A stretch of 64,000 bases of DNA from Collimonas sp. OK607. Lineage in GTDB: Bacteria > Pseudomonadota > Gammaproteobacteria > Burkholderiales > Burkholderiaceae_D. Positions 10,212 through 18,289 of the stretch are shown piece by piece. Where the stretch lies: the NCBI RefSeq assembly GCF_900111995.1, contig NZ_FOKF01000021.1:29299-93298 (forward strand). Direction: 5' to 3'. A program made the translations under genes and the position numbers. The notes under the pieces were generated by a model, which saw nothing but the letters and a program-made list of their open reading frames with translations, searched no databases and was not told the origin of the DNA. Each line of letters opens with the position of its first letter. The first letter of the stretch is position 1.

Positions 10212-10874
10212 ATGGAATTACTAGATTTGCTTCAGCAAGCGGGGCCGACTTTGTTTCGCGGCGTGGGTTACACACTGGTGTTTGCGGTGGCCTCAATGCT
10301 GGGCGGACTGCTGCTCGGCTTCCCATTAGCGATTGCCCGCATATTGCCGTCACGCCTGGCGCGCTGGCCGGCCAGCACCTATGTCAGCCTGATGCGCGGC
10401 ACCCCGCTGCTAGTGCAGATCTTTGTGATTTATTACGGCCTGCCGAGCATAGGAATCAGCTTCTCGCCGTTGACCGCGGGCGTCCTGGCGTTGAGCCTGA
10501 ATGCCGGCGCCTATCTGTCGGAAAGCCTGCGCGGCGCCATTGTCGGCGTGCACACAGGACAATGGTCCGCCAGTTACAGCATCGGCCTGAATTACTGGCA
10601 GACGCTGCGCTATATCATCATTCCTCAGGCAATCCGGATTGCGGTGCCATCGATGAGCAATACCTTGATCAGCCTGATCAAGGATACCTCACTGGTGTCG
10701 GTCATCACCGTGACGGAGTTAATGTTGGCCACCAAGGAAATCATTGCGGTTACCTTCCGCCCCTTGCCGCTGTATCTGGCTGCCGCGGCGATTTACTGGT
10801 GCCTGAGCTTGTGCTTCGAGCGCTTGCAAAGCCGCCTGGAAACCAAGCTCGGGCAAGCTCACAAATCAAATTAA
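10212..10874 (+). CDS. Polar amino acid ABC transporter permease
   Basis: Inner-membrane permease of 220 residues, HisM/GlnP/TcyB type, with five or so hydrophobic segments. The cytoplasmic coupling loop that docks on the ATPase is visible as GLNYWQTLRYIIIPQAIRI followed by PSMSNTLISLIKDTSL (around residues 130-165). It pairs with the upstream binding protein. The usual third gene, an ATP-binding subunit, does not follow: the next gene is ppk on the other strand, 9 bp away. The ATPase must be encoded elsewhere or be shared with another transporter. Confidence 0.9.
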   Translation: MELLDLLQQAGPTLFRGVGYTLVFAVASMLGGLLLGFPLAIARILPSRLARWPASTYVSLMRGTPLLVQIFVIYYGLPSIGISFSPLTAGVLALSLNAGAYLSESLRGAIVGVHTGQWSASYSIGLNYWQTLRYIIIPQAIRIAVPSMSNTLISLIKDTSLVSVITVTELMLATKEIIAVTFRPLPLYLAAAAIYWCLSLCFERLQSRLETKLGQAHKSN

Positions 10875-10883
10875 AAACGCAAA

Positions 10884-12938
10884 TTAAAAGCGCGACAACA
10901 AATCGATCTGGCTGACCAGGGGCGTAGCATCGCCAGGGTTGGCCCGTTTATAGCGGCCTTCGCTATCCATATCCCAGGCCGATGCATTATCTTGCAAATG
11001 TATCAGCAAGCTCTCTTCGATCACACGCCGCTTGAGCTTGCCGTCCAGGATCGGGAACGCTGTTTCGATACGACGGAATAAATTGCGATCCATCCAGTCG
11101 GCGCTGGACAGCATCACATGTTCTTCACCGTCGGCATAAAAATAGAATACCCGGTGATGCTCAAGAAAGCGCCCGATAACGGAACGCACCTTGATGTTTT
11201 CCGATAAGCCGGGCACGCCTGGCTGCAAAGCGCACACGCCGCGGATCAACAACTGGATCTTGACGCCCGCCTGGGAAGCCAGATACAAGGCTTCAATCAC
11301 CGTAGGTTCCAGCAAGGCGTTCATCTTGGCGATGATGTAACCCTGCTTGCCGGCCTTGGCGGCGTCGACTTCTTTCTGGATTGCGTGCAGCACATTTGCG
11401 TGCAAAGTAAACGGCGATTGCCACAGGCGCTTGAGCGGTACTTGCTTGCCAAAACCGGTCAGTTGCTGGAACACGTTATGCACGTCTTCGCAAATTTTAT
11501 CGTCGCTGGTCATCAAGCCGAAGTCGGTATAAAGACGCGCGGTTTTCGGATGATAGTTACCGGTGCCCAGATGCACATAACGCTTCAATTTGGTATGTTT
11601 GGCGTGGCGCTTGCGGCGTACGATCAGCAACATCTTGGCGTGCGTCTTGTAGCCGAACACGCCATACACCACGTGGGCGCCAACCGCCTCCAGCTTGGCC
11701 GCCCAGCCGATATTGGTTTCTTCGTCAAAGCGCGCCATCAGTTCCAGCACCACCGTGACTTCCTTGCCATTCTTGGCCGCCTGCATCAGCGCGCTCATCA
11801 GCGGTGAATCGTTGCCGGTGCGATAAATGGTTTGCTTGATGGCCAGCACATCGGGATCGATCGCAGCCTGCTGCAGCAACTCCAGCACCGGCTGAAAACT
11901 TTCATAGGGATGGTGCAGCAATACATCGTTCTGATCGATCACATCGAATACCGAAGCACCAGTCACGAAGGCCTTCGGCAGCACCGGCGTATGCGGCGTG
12001 AATTTCAAGTCGGGCCGGTCGACCAGATCCGGCAAGGGCATCAGGCGCACCAGGTTAACCGCACCGTTGACGCGATAACAATCGGCAGGCGCCAGGCCGT
12101 TCTGGGTCAGGAGACGTTGCACCAGCGATGCCGGCGTACCATCCGCCACTTCCAGGCGTACGGCATTGCCCAGCTGACGGGTCGGCAACTCGCCCTGTAA
12201 CGCCAGCCGCAGATCGGTAACTTCGTCTTCATCGACAAACAGGTCGCTGTTACGCGTGACCCGGAATTGATAACAGCCGCCGATCGACAAACCCGGAAAC
12301 AGTTCGCCGACAAAGCGCTGCATGAAACTGCTCAGCAGCACAAAGCCATATGCGTGGGCCGACAAATGCTCCGGCATCCGGACCAGGCGCGGCAAGACCC
12401 GCGGCGCCTGCACGATGGCAAGTTCGGTCTCGCGGCCGAAGGCATCCTTGCCACTTAATTTGACCGCGAAATTCAGGCTCTTGTTGAGCACCCGCGGGAA
12501 AGGATGAGCCGGGTCGAGGCCGATAGGTGTTAGTACCGGCAGCAGCTCAGTCTTGAAAAATTCATGCGCCCAGGCGGTTTGCTCATCATTCCACTCGGAT
12601 TCCTGATAGAAAGCGATACCCTCCGCGTTCAAGGCCGGCAGCAACACGTCGTTGAACAAAGCGTACTGGCGCGCCACCAGTTTCTGCGCACGCTCGCTGA
12701 TGGTGCTGTAAGCATGTTGCAACGACATTCCGTCCGGTGTCATGCCATCCACGGCCACCCTGATCTGCTCTTGCAAGCCGGACATCCGGATCTCGGAAAA
12801 CTCATCCAGGTTGCTGCTGGTGATACAGACGAAACGCAGTCGCTCCAGTAAAGGCACGGCAGGATCTTCGGCCTGGGCCAGGACACGCTCGTTAAAGGCA
12901 AGCACACCGAGTTCGCGATTGAGCAATGGAAAAGTCAT
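10884..12938 (-). CDS. ppk1: Polyphosphate kinase 1 (Ppk)
   Basis: Peripheral membrane enzyme that makes inorganic polyphosphate from ATP through a phosphohistidine. The length of 684 residues is right for PPK1. The N-domain begins with LLNRELGVLAFNERVLAQA and SSNLDEFSEIR. The catalytic core shows IKQTIYRTGNDSPLM, then YKTHAKMLLIVRR carrying the autophosphorylated histidine, then HLGTGNYHPKTA. The frame is open to 13100, but all relatives start just before FPLLNREL, so the ATG at 12938 was chosen. It is convergent with the amino acid permease. No ppx gene is adjacent. Confidence 0.96.
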   Translation of the reverse strand: MTFPLLNRELGVLAFNERVLAQAEDPAVPLLERLRFVCITSSNLDEFSEIRMSGLQEQIRVAVDGMTPDGMSLQHAYSTISERAQKLVARQYALFNDVLLPALNAEGIAFYQESEWNDEQTAWAHEFFKTELLPVLTPIGLDPAHPFPRVLNKSLNFAVKLSGKDAFGRETELAIVQAPRVLPRLVRMPEHLSAHAYGFVLLSSFMQRFVGELFPGLSIGGCYQFRVTRNSDLFVDEDEVTDLRLALQGELPTRQLGNAVRLEVADGTPASLVQRLLTQNGLAPADCYRVNGAVNLVRLMPLPDLVDRPDLKFTPHTPVLPKAFVTGASVFDVIDQNDVLLHHPYESFQPVLELLQQAAIDPDVLAIKQTIYRTGNDSPLMSALMQAAKNGKEVTVVLELMARFDEETNIGWAAKLEAVGAHVVYGVFGYKTHAKMLLIVRRKRHAKHTKLKRYVHLGTGNYHPKTARLYTDFGLMTSDDKICEDVHNVFQQLTGFGKQVPLKRLWQSPFTLHANVLHAIQKEVDAAKAGKQGYIIAKMNALLEPTVIEALYLASQAGVKIQLLIRGVCALQPGVPGLSENIKVRSVIGRFLEHHRVFYFYADGEEHVMLSSADWMDRNLFRRIETAFPILDGKLKRRVIEESLLIHLQDNASAWDMDSEGRYKRANPGDATPLVSQIDLLSRF

Positions 12939-13127
12939 GATCCGGTCGGTAGAGTGATAAGGGGAATAGAGCGTTGCGATTTGAATATCTTGACGCTTAC
13001 CAATATGACATGTTTGATTGTAAGGAGGCAATGTGACGCGAGGATGACAAACAATGTGCATGCGCCACCACTTTCGCCGCCACTCGCGGTTTGTTTGCAC
13101 GTGTGCCCGACGACGGCACTGGACTGG

Positions 13128-13814
13128 CTATGCTCGTCCACCGAAGAACGCCCCGACCACACCCGTCACTCCCATCGCAAGTAAGCCCAATGTAAGGACG
13201 CGCGCGGCTCCACGTATGATGGGCGCGCCACCGGCATATGCGGCGAACGCGCCTAACGCACCGAGAAAAATGAGGGAGACGACTGCAATCGTCGGAATAA
13301 GGCTGGCTGCAGGCGCCAGAACGGCCGCCAGCATCGGAACGACGCCGCCCAGCACGAAGCTCAGGGACGACGATATGGCGGCCTGCGCCGGCCGTGCCGT
13401 CAACGCGTCAGTGATACCGATGTCGTCCCGTGCATGCGCCCCGATGGCATCATGCTCCATCAGCTGCTGTGCGACCTTTGAGGCGAGTTCAGTATCCAGA
13501 CCGCGCTGGATATAGATGTCACGCAGCTCTATATGTTCTGCATCATAGTCTTGCAATAATGCGCGTCGTTCGATGTCGAGATCGGCCCGTTCCGTATCTG
13601 CCTGTGAACTCACCGAGACAAATTCACCGGCCCCCATCGACAAAGCACCGGCGACAAGTCCCGCGAAGCCGGTGACAAGGATGCCTTCCGGATTCATGTG
13701 TGCTGCTGCAACCCCAAGCAACAGGCTAGAGATCGACAATACGCCGTCATTTGCACCGAGTACGCTCGCGCGTAGCCAGCCAGATCGATGGGTGCGATGT
13801 ACATGTGCAGTCAT
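13128..13814 (-). CDS. VIT1/CCC1-family Fe2+/Mn2+ transporter
   Basis: Membrane protein of 228 residues of the vacuolar-iron-transporter family, which exports Fe2+ or Mn2+ from the cytoplasm. The N-terminal signature HRSGWLRASVLGANDGVLSI and GLVAGALSMGAGEFVSVSSQ (around 40-70) are diagnostic. A cytoplasmic Glu/Asp-rich domain (about 70-130) forms the metal-binding arm, and three further hydrophobic segments follow. The ATG at 13814 was chosen over upstream in-frame codons because the family starts a few residues before HRSGW. It sits beside an NRAMP gene, so uptake and export of divalent metals are side by side. Confidence 0.88.
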   Translation of the reverse strand: MTAHVHRTHRSGWLRASVLGANDGVLSISSLLLGVAAAHMNPEGILVTGFAGLVAGALSMGAGEFVSVSSQADTERADLDIERRALLQDYDAEHIELRDIYIQRGLDTELASKVAQQLMEHDAIGAHARDDIGITDALTARPAQAAISSSLSFVLGGVVPMLAAVLAPAASLIPTIAVVSLIFLGALGAFAAYAGGAPIIRGAARVLTLGLLAMGVTGVVGAFFGGRA

Positions 13815-13939
13815 GGCTGATCGATATTGTGATATCCCGCACTTACCAAAACCAAGACGGCATCCGATGCTGGCCTGGCGCCGATTACATGTGCATCGTA
13901 TCATGCAGCTGAGCAATATAGGCAGGGAAACGCGGTAGC

Positions 13940-15256
13940 CTATCCGGGGATAAACATGCGTACGGCAGCAGCCCCCATCACCGCGGTTGCAATCCAGCCG
14001 AGAGCGATAATCAACCTGCTTGCCGTGAACTCACCCATCACGGATTTCATTGACGCCAATACGATAATCACCACCATCAAAGGTACGGCAACGACGCCGT
14101 TGATGACCGCACTCCAGAATAAAGCCTTCATCGGGCTGATCGGCGAATACTGGATGACAAGTCCGGCGAGCACGCTGACGGCGATGACGCCATAGAACCC
14201 GCATGCGTCGCTGGCTTTTCGTTCCAGGCCGGATTTCCAGCCCATTGCCTCCGACAGGGCATAACCCGCGGAGCCGGCCAGCACCGGCACGCCGATCAGG
14301 CCGACACCCAGGATGCCAAGGGCAAAAACGGTATAGGCGAAATCACCGGCTAACGGCCGCAATGCGCTCGCCGCCTGCGCTGCGGTATCGATGTCCCTGA
14401 CGCCGGCTACGTTAAGCGTGACCGCAGTCGCCAGGATAATGAAATAAGCAGTGATGTCAGAATAGAGCATGCCGCTCCAGGTATCCCACCGTATACGCCG
14501 CAGTTCGTCGACTGCAGCATGTCCATCAAGCACCAGCGGCACGGCGTCGCGTTGCGCCAGCATATCTTCGACCTCTTCGGACGCCTGCCAGAAAAAAAGA
14601 TAGGGGCTGATGGTAGTACCGAAAATCCCGACAATCACTGCGGCCGTTGTGGAATTAAACTGGAATTTTGGCCAAACCGTGCGCGTCGCCACCTCTGCCC
14701 AGGGGACATGGACGGTGAACAAGACTATGGCGTAGGCAAGCAGAGAAAAGGTCAGCCACTTCAAGAAGAAGACATAGCGATGATAAGGAATGAACACCTG
14801 CAGCAGCAGCGTTCCGAATACAAAAAATGCGGTCATCAGATGACGGTCGAATCCGGTGACCAGTTCGGCAACTTCGCCCATGGCAGCCACGTCCGCAGCG
14901 ATATTGAGAATATTGGCGATCAGCAGCAGCGACACGACAACCAGCAATACGGCGGGTGGAAACGTGGTCTTGATATTTGCGGCCAGCCCTTTTCCGGTGA
15001 CTCGGCCGATACGCCCGCACATGGATTGAATCGCCGCCATCAATGGAAAAGCCAGCGGCATGGTCCACAGCATATTGAGACCGAACTGGGCGCCTGCCTG
15101 GGAGTAGGTGGCGATACCGCTAGGATCGTCGTCGGCGACGCCCGTGATCAAGCCCGGTCCGATTCGCGCCAGGGGATGTTCCTTCAAACGCTCCCACAAA
15201 ATGCGGAAACCTTGTCCGCGAATTGGAGCGATGACGTTATCGTTTGTCAATTTCAT
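13940..15256 (-). CDS. NRAMP-family divalent metal transporter with non-canonical metal site
   Basis: Inner-membrane secondary transporter of 438 residues with about eleven hydrophobic segments (Pfam NRAMP type). In helix 1 the canonical DPGN metal motif reads DPSG (residues 44-47, followed by IATYSQAGA). In helix 6 the usual Met-Pro-His stretch is replaced by GTTISPYLFFW (213-223), so the metal-binding methionine of typical Mn2+/Fe2+ carriers is missing. Metal specificity is therefore uncertain. The upstream gap holds an FNR-like site (15391-15404) with a TACCAT -10 element 31 bp away on this strand, so the gene is probably induced at low oxygen. It is divergent from the phasin gene. Confidence 0.85.
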   Translation of the reverse strand: MKLTNDNVIAPIRGQGFRILWERLKEHPLARIGPGLITGVADDDPSGIATYSQAGAQFGLNMLWTMPLAFPLMAAIQSMCGRIGRVTGKGLAANIKTTFPPAVLLVVVSLLLIANILNIAADVAAMGEVAELVTGFDRHLMTAFFVFGTLLLQVFIPYHRYVFFLKWLTFSLLAYAIVLFTVHVPWAEVATRTVWPKFQFNSTTAAVIVGIFGTTISPYLFFWQASEEVEDMLAQRDAVPLVLDGHAAVDELRRIRWDTWSGMLYSDITAYFIILATAVTLNVAGVRDIDTAAQAASALRPLAGDFAYTVFALGILGVGLIGVPVLAGSAGYALSEAMGWKSGLERKASDACGFYGVIAVSVLAGLVIQYSPISPMKALFWSAVINGVVAVPLMVVIIVLASMKSVMGEFTASRLIIALGWIATAVMGAAAVRMFIPG

Positions 15257-15390
15257 GCACAGACCTTATCGGCGGGACGCGAACACGGGCAACAGCCGGT
15301 GTTAAAAACAAGCTTTCATTGCGCATGCAGGTAATCTGACCATCATCTCGCATTACGCATCGAATGGTATCGGGCGACGCCCTGACGGAC

Positions 15391-15404
15391 TTGACCTGGA
15401 TCAA
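15391..15404 (-). promoter_or_regulatory. FNR-type site for the NRAMP gene
   Basis: TTGACCTGGATCAA matches TTGAT-N4-ATCAA at nine of ten positions. On the minus strand a TACCAT -10 element (15364-15369) is centred 31 bp from the centre of the site, the class II spacing. The predicted leader to the ATG at 15256 is about 100 nt. The gene-free stretch 15257-15636 (380 bp) holds this site, the site at 15521 and nothing else I can recognise. Confidence 0.75.
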
Positions 15405-15520
15405 AATTACGCTAACTGGCGGGTGCTCCGACATGAAGCCCGCCGCGACGATCATTTTTTTGCTATCGAAGGTGAAATGATCTTTCCCAGGTGTAGATCG
15501 CCGCGAATTTTTGAGAAAAT

Positions 15521-15534
15521 TTGATGTGCATCAA
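15521..15534 (+). promoter_or_regulatory. FNR-type site for phasin-adh
   Basis: TTGATGTGCATCAA is an exact match to the FNR consensus. The hexamer CACACT at 15556-15561 lies 31 bp downstream centre to centre, a weak -10 at class II distance. The ATG of the phasin gene is at 15637, giving a leader of about 68 nt. Confidence 0.8.
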
Positions 15535-15636
15535 TACCGCCAGCCCGGAAAACGTCACACTGAAACCTGGTTTGACAGTCGCCAATCAGCCTGACGCCCC
15601 GCAATTTCCATTTCCATTTACTACAAGGAGAAAACC

Positions 15637-15996
15637 ATGTTTCCGCTCTTGGAATCGATTTCGACAGTGATGAAGGCTGGCTACGAAGCGCAACTCGCAG
15701 TAATGGCTCAGATCACCCGAACGGCAGTTGATGGCATGGAAAAGGCGATCAACCTGAACCTGAGTACCGCCAAGGCATCCCTGGATGCATCGTTAAATTC
15801 GTCGCAACAGATGATGTCGGCGACGACCCCGCAGGAATGGCTGCTGCTGAGATCGGCCCAGGTGCGGCCAACCGTTGATAGCGCCCTCCACTATGGTCAT
15901 CATATGGCCGATATTGTTTCTTGCACGCAGGCCGAGATCGCCGGGGTCGCAGCCGCGCATGTGGCCAACGCCAGCCGAAAAATCAAAGCGGCTTAA
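15637..15996 (+). CDS. Phasin family protein
   Basis: Short amphipathic helical protein of 119 residues that fits the phasin family, which coats polyhydroxyalkanoate granules. The sequence starts MFPLLESISTVMKAGYEAQL and is rich in Ala, Gln and Ser with no membrane segment or cleavable signal, as expected. A clear AAGGAG lies 8-10 nt before the ATG. An exact FNR site lies 103 bp upstream, and the alcohol dehydrogenase gene follows 35 bp downstream, so the pair is probably one low-oxygen operon. No PHA synthase gene is in the window. Confidence 0.75.
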   Translation: MFPLLESISTVMKAGYEAQLAVMAQITRTAVDGMEKAINLNLSTAKASLDASLNSSQQMMSATTPQEWLLLRSAQVRPTVDSALHYGHHMADIVSCTQAEIAGVAAAHVANASRKIKAA

Positions 15997-16031
15997 GACG
16001 TAAAGTCCAGCAACCGATCAAGGAGATTTGA

Positions 16032-17087
16032 ATGACACGCCCATCCAGCATGAAAGCCCTTGTCTATCACGGACCGGGAAAAAAATCATGGGACTCGGTT
16101 CCCACGCCAAAGATTTCCAAGTCCACCGACGTCATCGTCAAGATGCTCAAAACCACGATTTGCGGCACCGACCTGCATATCCTTAAAGGTGACGTGCCGG
16201 AAGTGACCAGCGGCAGGATACTGGGGCACGAAGGTGTTGGCATCGTGGAAGAAACAGGTGAAACCGTCAGCAATTTCAAAAAGGGCGACCACGTACTCAT
16301 ATCCTGCATCACCTCCTGCGGGAAATGCGAATACTGCAAGCGGCAAATGTATTCGCATTGCGAAGACGGCGGCTGGATACTAGGACATTTGATCGATGGC
16401 ACCCAGGCCGAATATGTGCGGATTCCGCAAGCCGACAACAGCCTGTATCCGATCCCGGCGGGAATGGATGAAGAAGCCTTGGTCATGCTTAGCGATATCT
16501 TGCCCACCGGTTTTGAGATCGGCGTCTTGTATGGCGCCGTTAAGCCGGGCGATACGGTTGCCATCGTCGGCGCGGGTCCGATCGGCATGGCCGCCCTGCT
16601 GACTGCACAATTTTTTTCGCCGGGAAAAATCATCATGATCGATATCGACGAATCGCGCCTGGCGCTGGCTAAGAAATTCGGTGCGACGGAAGTGATCAAC
16701 AGCGCCAAAGCCGATGCTGCAGCAATGATCATGGCGAGCACAAAGGATGGCGTGGACGTGGCGATCGAGGCCGTCGGCGTACCGCAGACGTTTGACATCT
16801 GCCAGCAGATCGTCCGTCCCGGCGGGCACATTGCCAATGTCGGGGTACACGGCAAAAGTGTCGATTTCCAAATTCAAAAACTATGGGCGCAGAACATCAC
16901 GCTGACCACCGGCCTGGTCAATACCAATACCACTTCGATGCTGCTCAAGAATGTTGAATCTAAAAAACTGAAACCGGAGAATTTGATCACCCACCGTTTC
17001 ACATTCGATCAGTTTCTGCATGCTTACGATGTCTTTTCCAACGCGGAGAAAGAACATGCGTTGAAGGTCATCATCAGCAATACGTGA
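16032..17087 (+). CDS. Zinc-dependent alcohol dehydrogenase
   Basis: Medium-chain dehydrogenase/reductase of 351 residues. The catalytic zinc ligands are in TICGTDLHIL and GHEGVG. The structural zinc is held by four cysteines in CGKCEYCKRQMYSHC, and the NAD(P)-binding glycine motif is IVGAGPIGMAALLT. The sequence resembles ethanol/secondary-alcohol dehydrogenases, and the exact substrate cannot be read. AAGGAG at 16019-16024 precedes the ATG. It follows the phasin gene by 35 bp downstream of an FNR site, which suggests reduction of aldehydes or ketones to reoxidise NADH when oxygen is scarce. Confidence 0.9.
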   Translation: MTRPSSMKALVYHGPGKKSWDSVPTPKISKSTDVIVKMLKTTICGTDLHILKGDVPEVTSGRILGHEGVGIVEETGETVSNFKKGDHVLISCITSCGKCEYCKRQMYSHCEDGGWILGHLIDGTQAEYVRIPQADNSLYPIPAGMDEEALVMLSDILPTGFEIGVLYGAVKPGDTVAIVGAGPIGMAALLTAQFFSPGKIIMIDIDESRLALAKKFGATEVINSAKADAAAMIMASTKDGVDVAIEAVGVPQTFDICQQIVRPGGHIANVGVHGKSVDFQIQKLWAQNITLTTGLVNTNTTSMLLKNVESKKLKPENLITHRFTFDQFLHAYDVFSNAEKEHALKVIISNT

Positions 17088-17119
17088 ATCCATAATCGCG
17101 CCGCAAGACCACAAGGCGC

Positions 17120-17142
17120 ATCCGGCCGCGCCGGATTATTTT
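17120..17142 (+). terminator. Terminator after adh
   Basis: ATCCGGC (17120-17126) pairs with GCCGGAT (17130-17136) around CGC and is followed by TATTTTG. It lies 33 bp after the adh stop and probably ends the phasin-adh transcript. Confidence 0.75.
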
Positions 17143-17165
17143 GAATTGCGGCATCTTGTCACTGC

Positions 17166-17190
17166 GCCTGGCCGGTCGAACCGGCCAGGC
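17166..17190 (-). terminator. Strong hairpin just after the HiPIP gene
   Basis: GCCTGGCCGGT (17166-17176) and ACCGGCCAGGC (17180-17190) form a perfect 11-bp stem with a 3-nt loop, one base beyond the HiPIP stop codon on the minus strand. No T-run follows, so it may protect the mRNA 3' end or act as a rho-assisted terminator. Confidence 0.6.
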
Positions 17191-17191
17191 C

Positions 17192-17497
17192 TCAGGACTT
17201 CTTGGTCCATGCGCTGCACCAGCCGTTGGCGGATACCTGTTTGCCAGCGAACAGGGGGCAGCCGCCAGCTGCATCACCCGGCTTACCCTGGTACAGCGAG
17301 CAATTGCCGCAAAGCTGGCCAGTAGCGTACTTTGGAAATTTCACCTTGTCCGCTTTAGTAGCGTCGGCTTTGTAGCCTAGAGCTGCCGCCTGGGCATCAC
17401 TCTCGGCGACCATGGCACCTTGGGCGAGGCTATGGCCCGATGCCAGTGCGGCGCTTCCCAAACCAAGTTGAACAATAAATTCGCGACGGCTGGTCAT
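17192..17497 (-). CDS. High-potential iron-sulfur protein (HiPIP) with Tat signal
   Basis: Periplasmic 4Fe-4S electron carrier of 101 residues. A twin-arginine signal (SRREFIVQLGLGSAALA) precedes a cleavage site near LAQGA. Four cysteines at 63, 66, 80 and 94 (CGNC, GGC, GWC) have the HiPIP spacing. GGAG lies 7 nt before the ATG at 17497. It is the third gene after a Cyc2-like porin-cytochrome and a diheme cytochrome on the same strand. HiPIPs serve in iron-oxidation chains (Iro of Acidithiobacillus, PioC of Rhodopseudomonas), so a role in passing electrons across the periplasm is a reasonable inference. Confidence 0.95.
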   Translation of the reverse strand: MTSRREFIVQLGLGSAALASGHSLAQGAMVAESDAQAAALGYKADATKADKVKFPKYATGQLCGNCSLYQGKPGDAAGGCPLFAGKQVSANGWCSAWTKKS

Positions 17498-17560
17498 GAT
17501 ATTTCTCCAAAATTTTTTAGAATCGGTGCGAAGCCAACAATGGCCAATCGCCAGAACACG

Positions 17561-18289
17561 TCATTGAATTGACGGCATAGCCTCCAGATAGGCAGCCACA
17601 TTTTTCATGTTCTCTGGAGTGAGTTCGTGTGCAATCCCCTTCATCATGACGCCCTCCGGTCTTTCATCTGTCCGTTGAAAAACCATCAGTTGTTTGACGA
17701 TATAGTCGGAATGCTGGCCCGCCAAACGTGGGAACTGTTGAATGCCCTCGCCGTGCGCGCCGTGGCAGCCGGAGCAGGCAGGCGTGTTGTTTGCGGCAAT
17801 GCCTTGTTCAAAAATTTTCTGGCCTTCCTTAAGTGAGTTTTCCTTGAACGATGCCTGATTTCCGGCTTTACCCGGGGGTGGCGATTGCGACGAGAAATAG
17901 GCAGCAAGTCCGTTGATCTGATCGTCGGATAACCTGGCGCTGATACCCCACATGTATTCGAATCCGGCTGGATCTGAACGGCCATGGCTTTTGAATGATT
18001 TGAGCTGTTCCACCAGATACGGTTGCGACTGCGCCGCCAGATTCGGGAAGTTGGGCGACACGGAAACACCCTGAACGCCATGGCAATTGGAGCAAACTTG
18101 CAGTGCGAGCGTCTTCGCGGCGACATTCGGATCGCCCAGAGAACGAGATCTTTCCGGCAGATTGCAAGCTGCAAGACCTGCCGCGACGATTAAGCCCAAA
18201 GAAAAATAAAGTCTCTTCCGTTTCACCTGCTCGAATCGGGTTTCCGTAGCCATGCGTTGTGCGGGTGTACCATCATCGTAGCTATTCAT
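17561..18289 (-). CDS. Diheme c-type cytochrome, probable lipoprotein
   Basis: Protein of 242 residues with two haem-binding motifs, CSNCH (66-70) and CSGCH (172-176), each in a cytochrome c4/c553-like domain. Methionines suitable as axial ligands are present in each half. Residues 27-42 are a lipoprotein signal ending in the lipobox LAAC, so the mature protein is probably lipid-anchored and faces the periplasm. An alternative start is the ATG at 18253 (MATETRF), closer to the signal. The gene starts immediately after the stop of the Cyc2-like gene with no gap, which implies translational coupling. It is a plausible partner that takes electrons from the porin-cytochrome. Confidence 0.9.
   Translation of the reverse strand: MNSYDDGTPAQRMATETRFEQVKRKRLYFSLGLIVAAGLAACNLPERSRSLGDPNVAAKTLALQVCSNCHGVQGVSVSPNFPNLAAQSQPYLVEQLKSFKSHGRSDPAGFEYMWGISARLSDDQINGLAAYFSSQSPPPGKAGNQASFKENSLKEGQKIFEQGIAANNTPACSGCHGAHGEGIQQFPRLAGQHSDYIVKQLMVFQRTDERPEGVMMKGIAHELTPENMKNVAAYLEAMPSIQ

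Noticed and set aside
10212..10874. Permease as a pseudogene
   Set aside because: The frame is intact, the EAA-type loop is preserved and the length is normal. Only the ATPase gene is absent.
14519..15334. Open frame of 271 codons on the plus strand
   Set aside because: It is antisense to the NRAMP gene and has no recognisable domain or ribosome-binding site.
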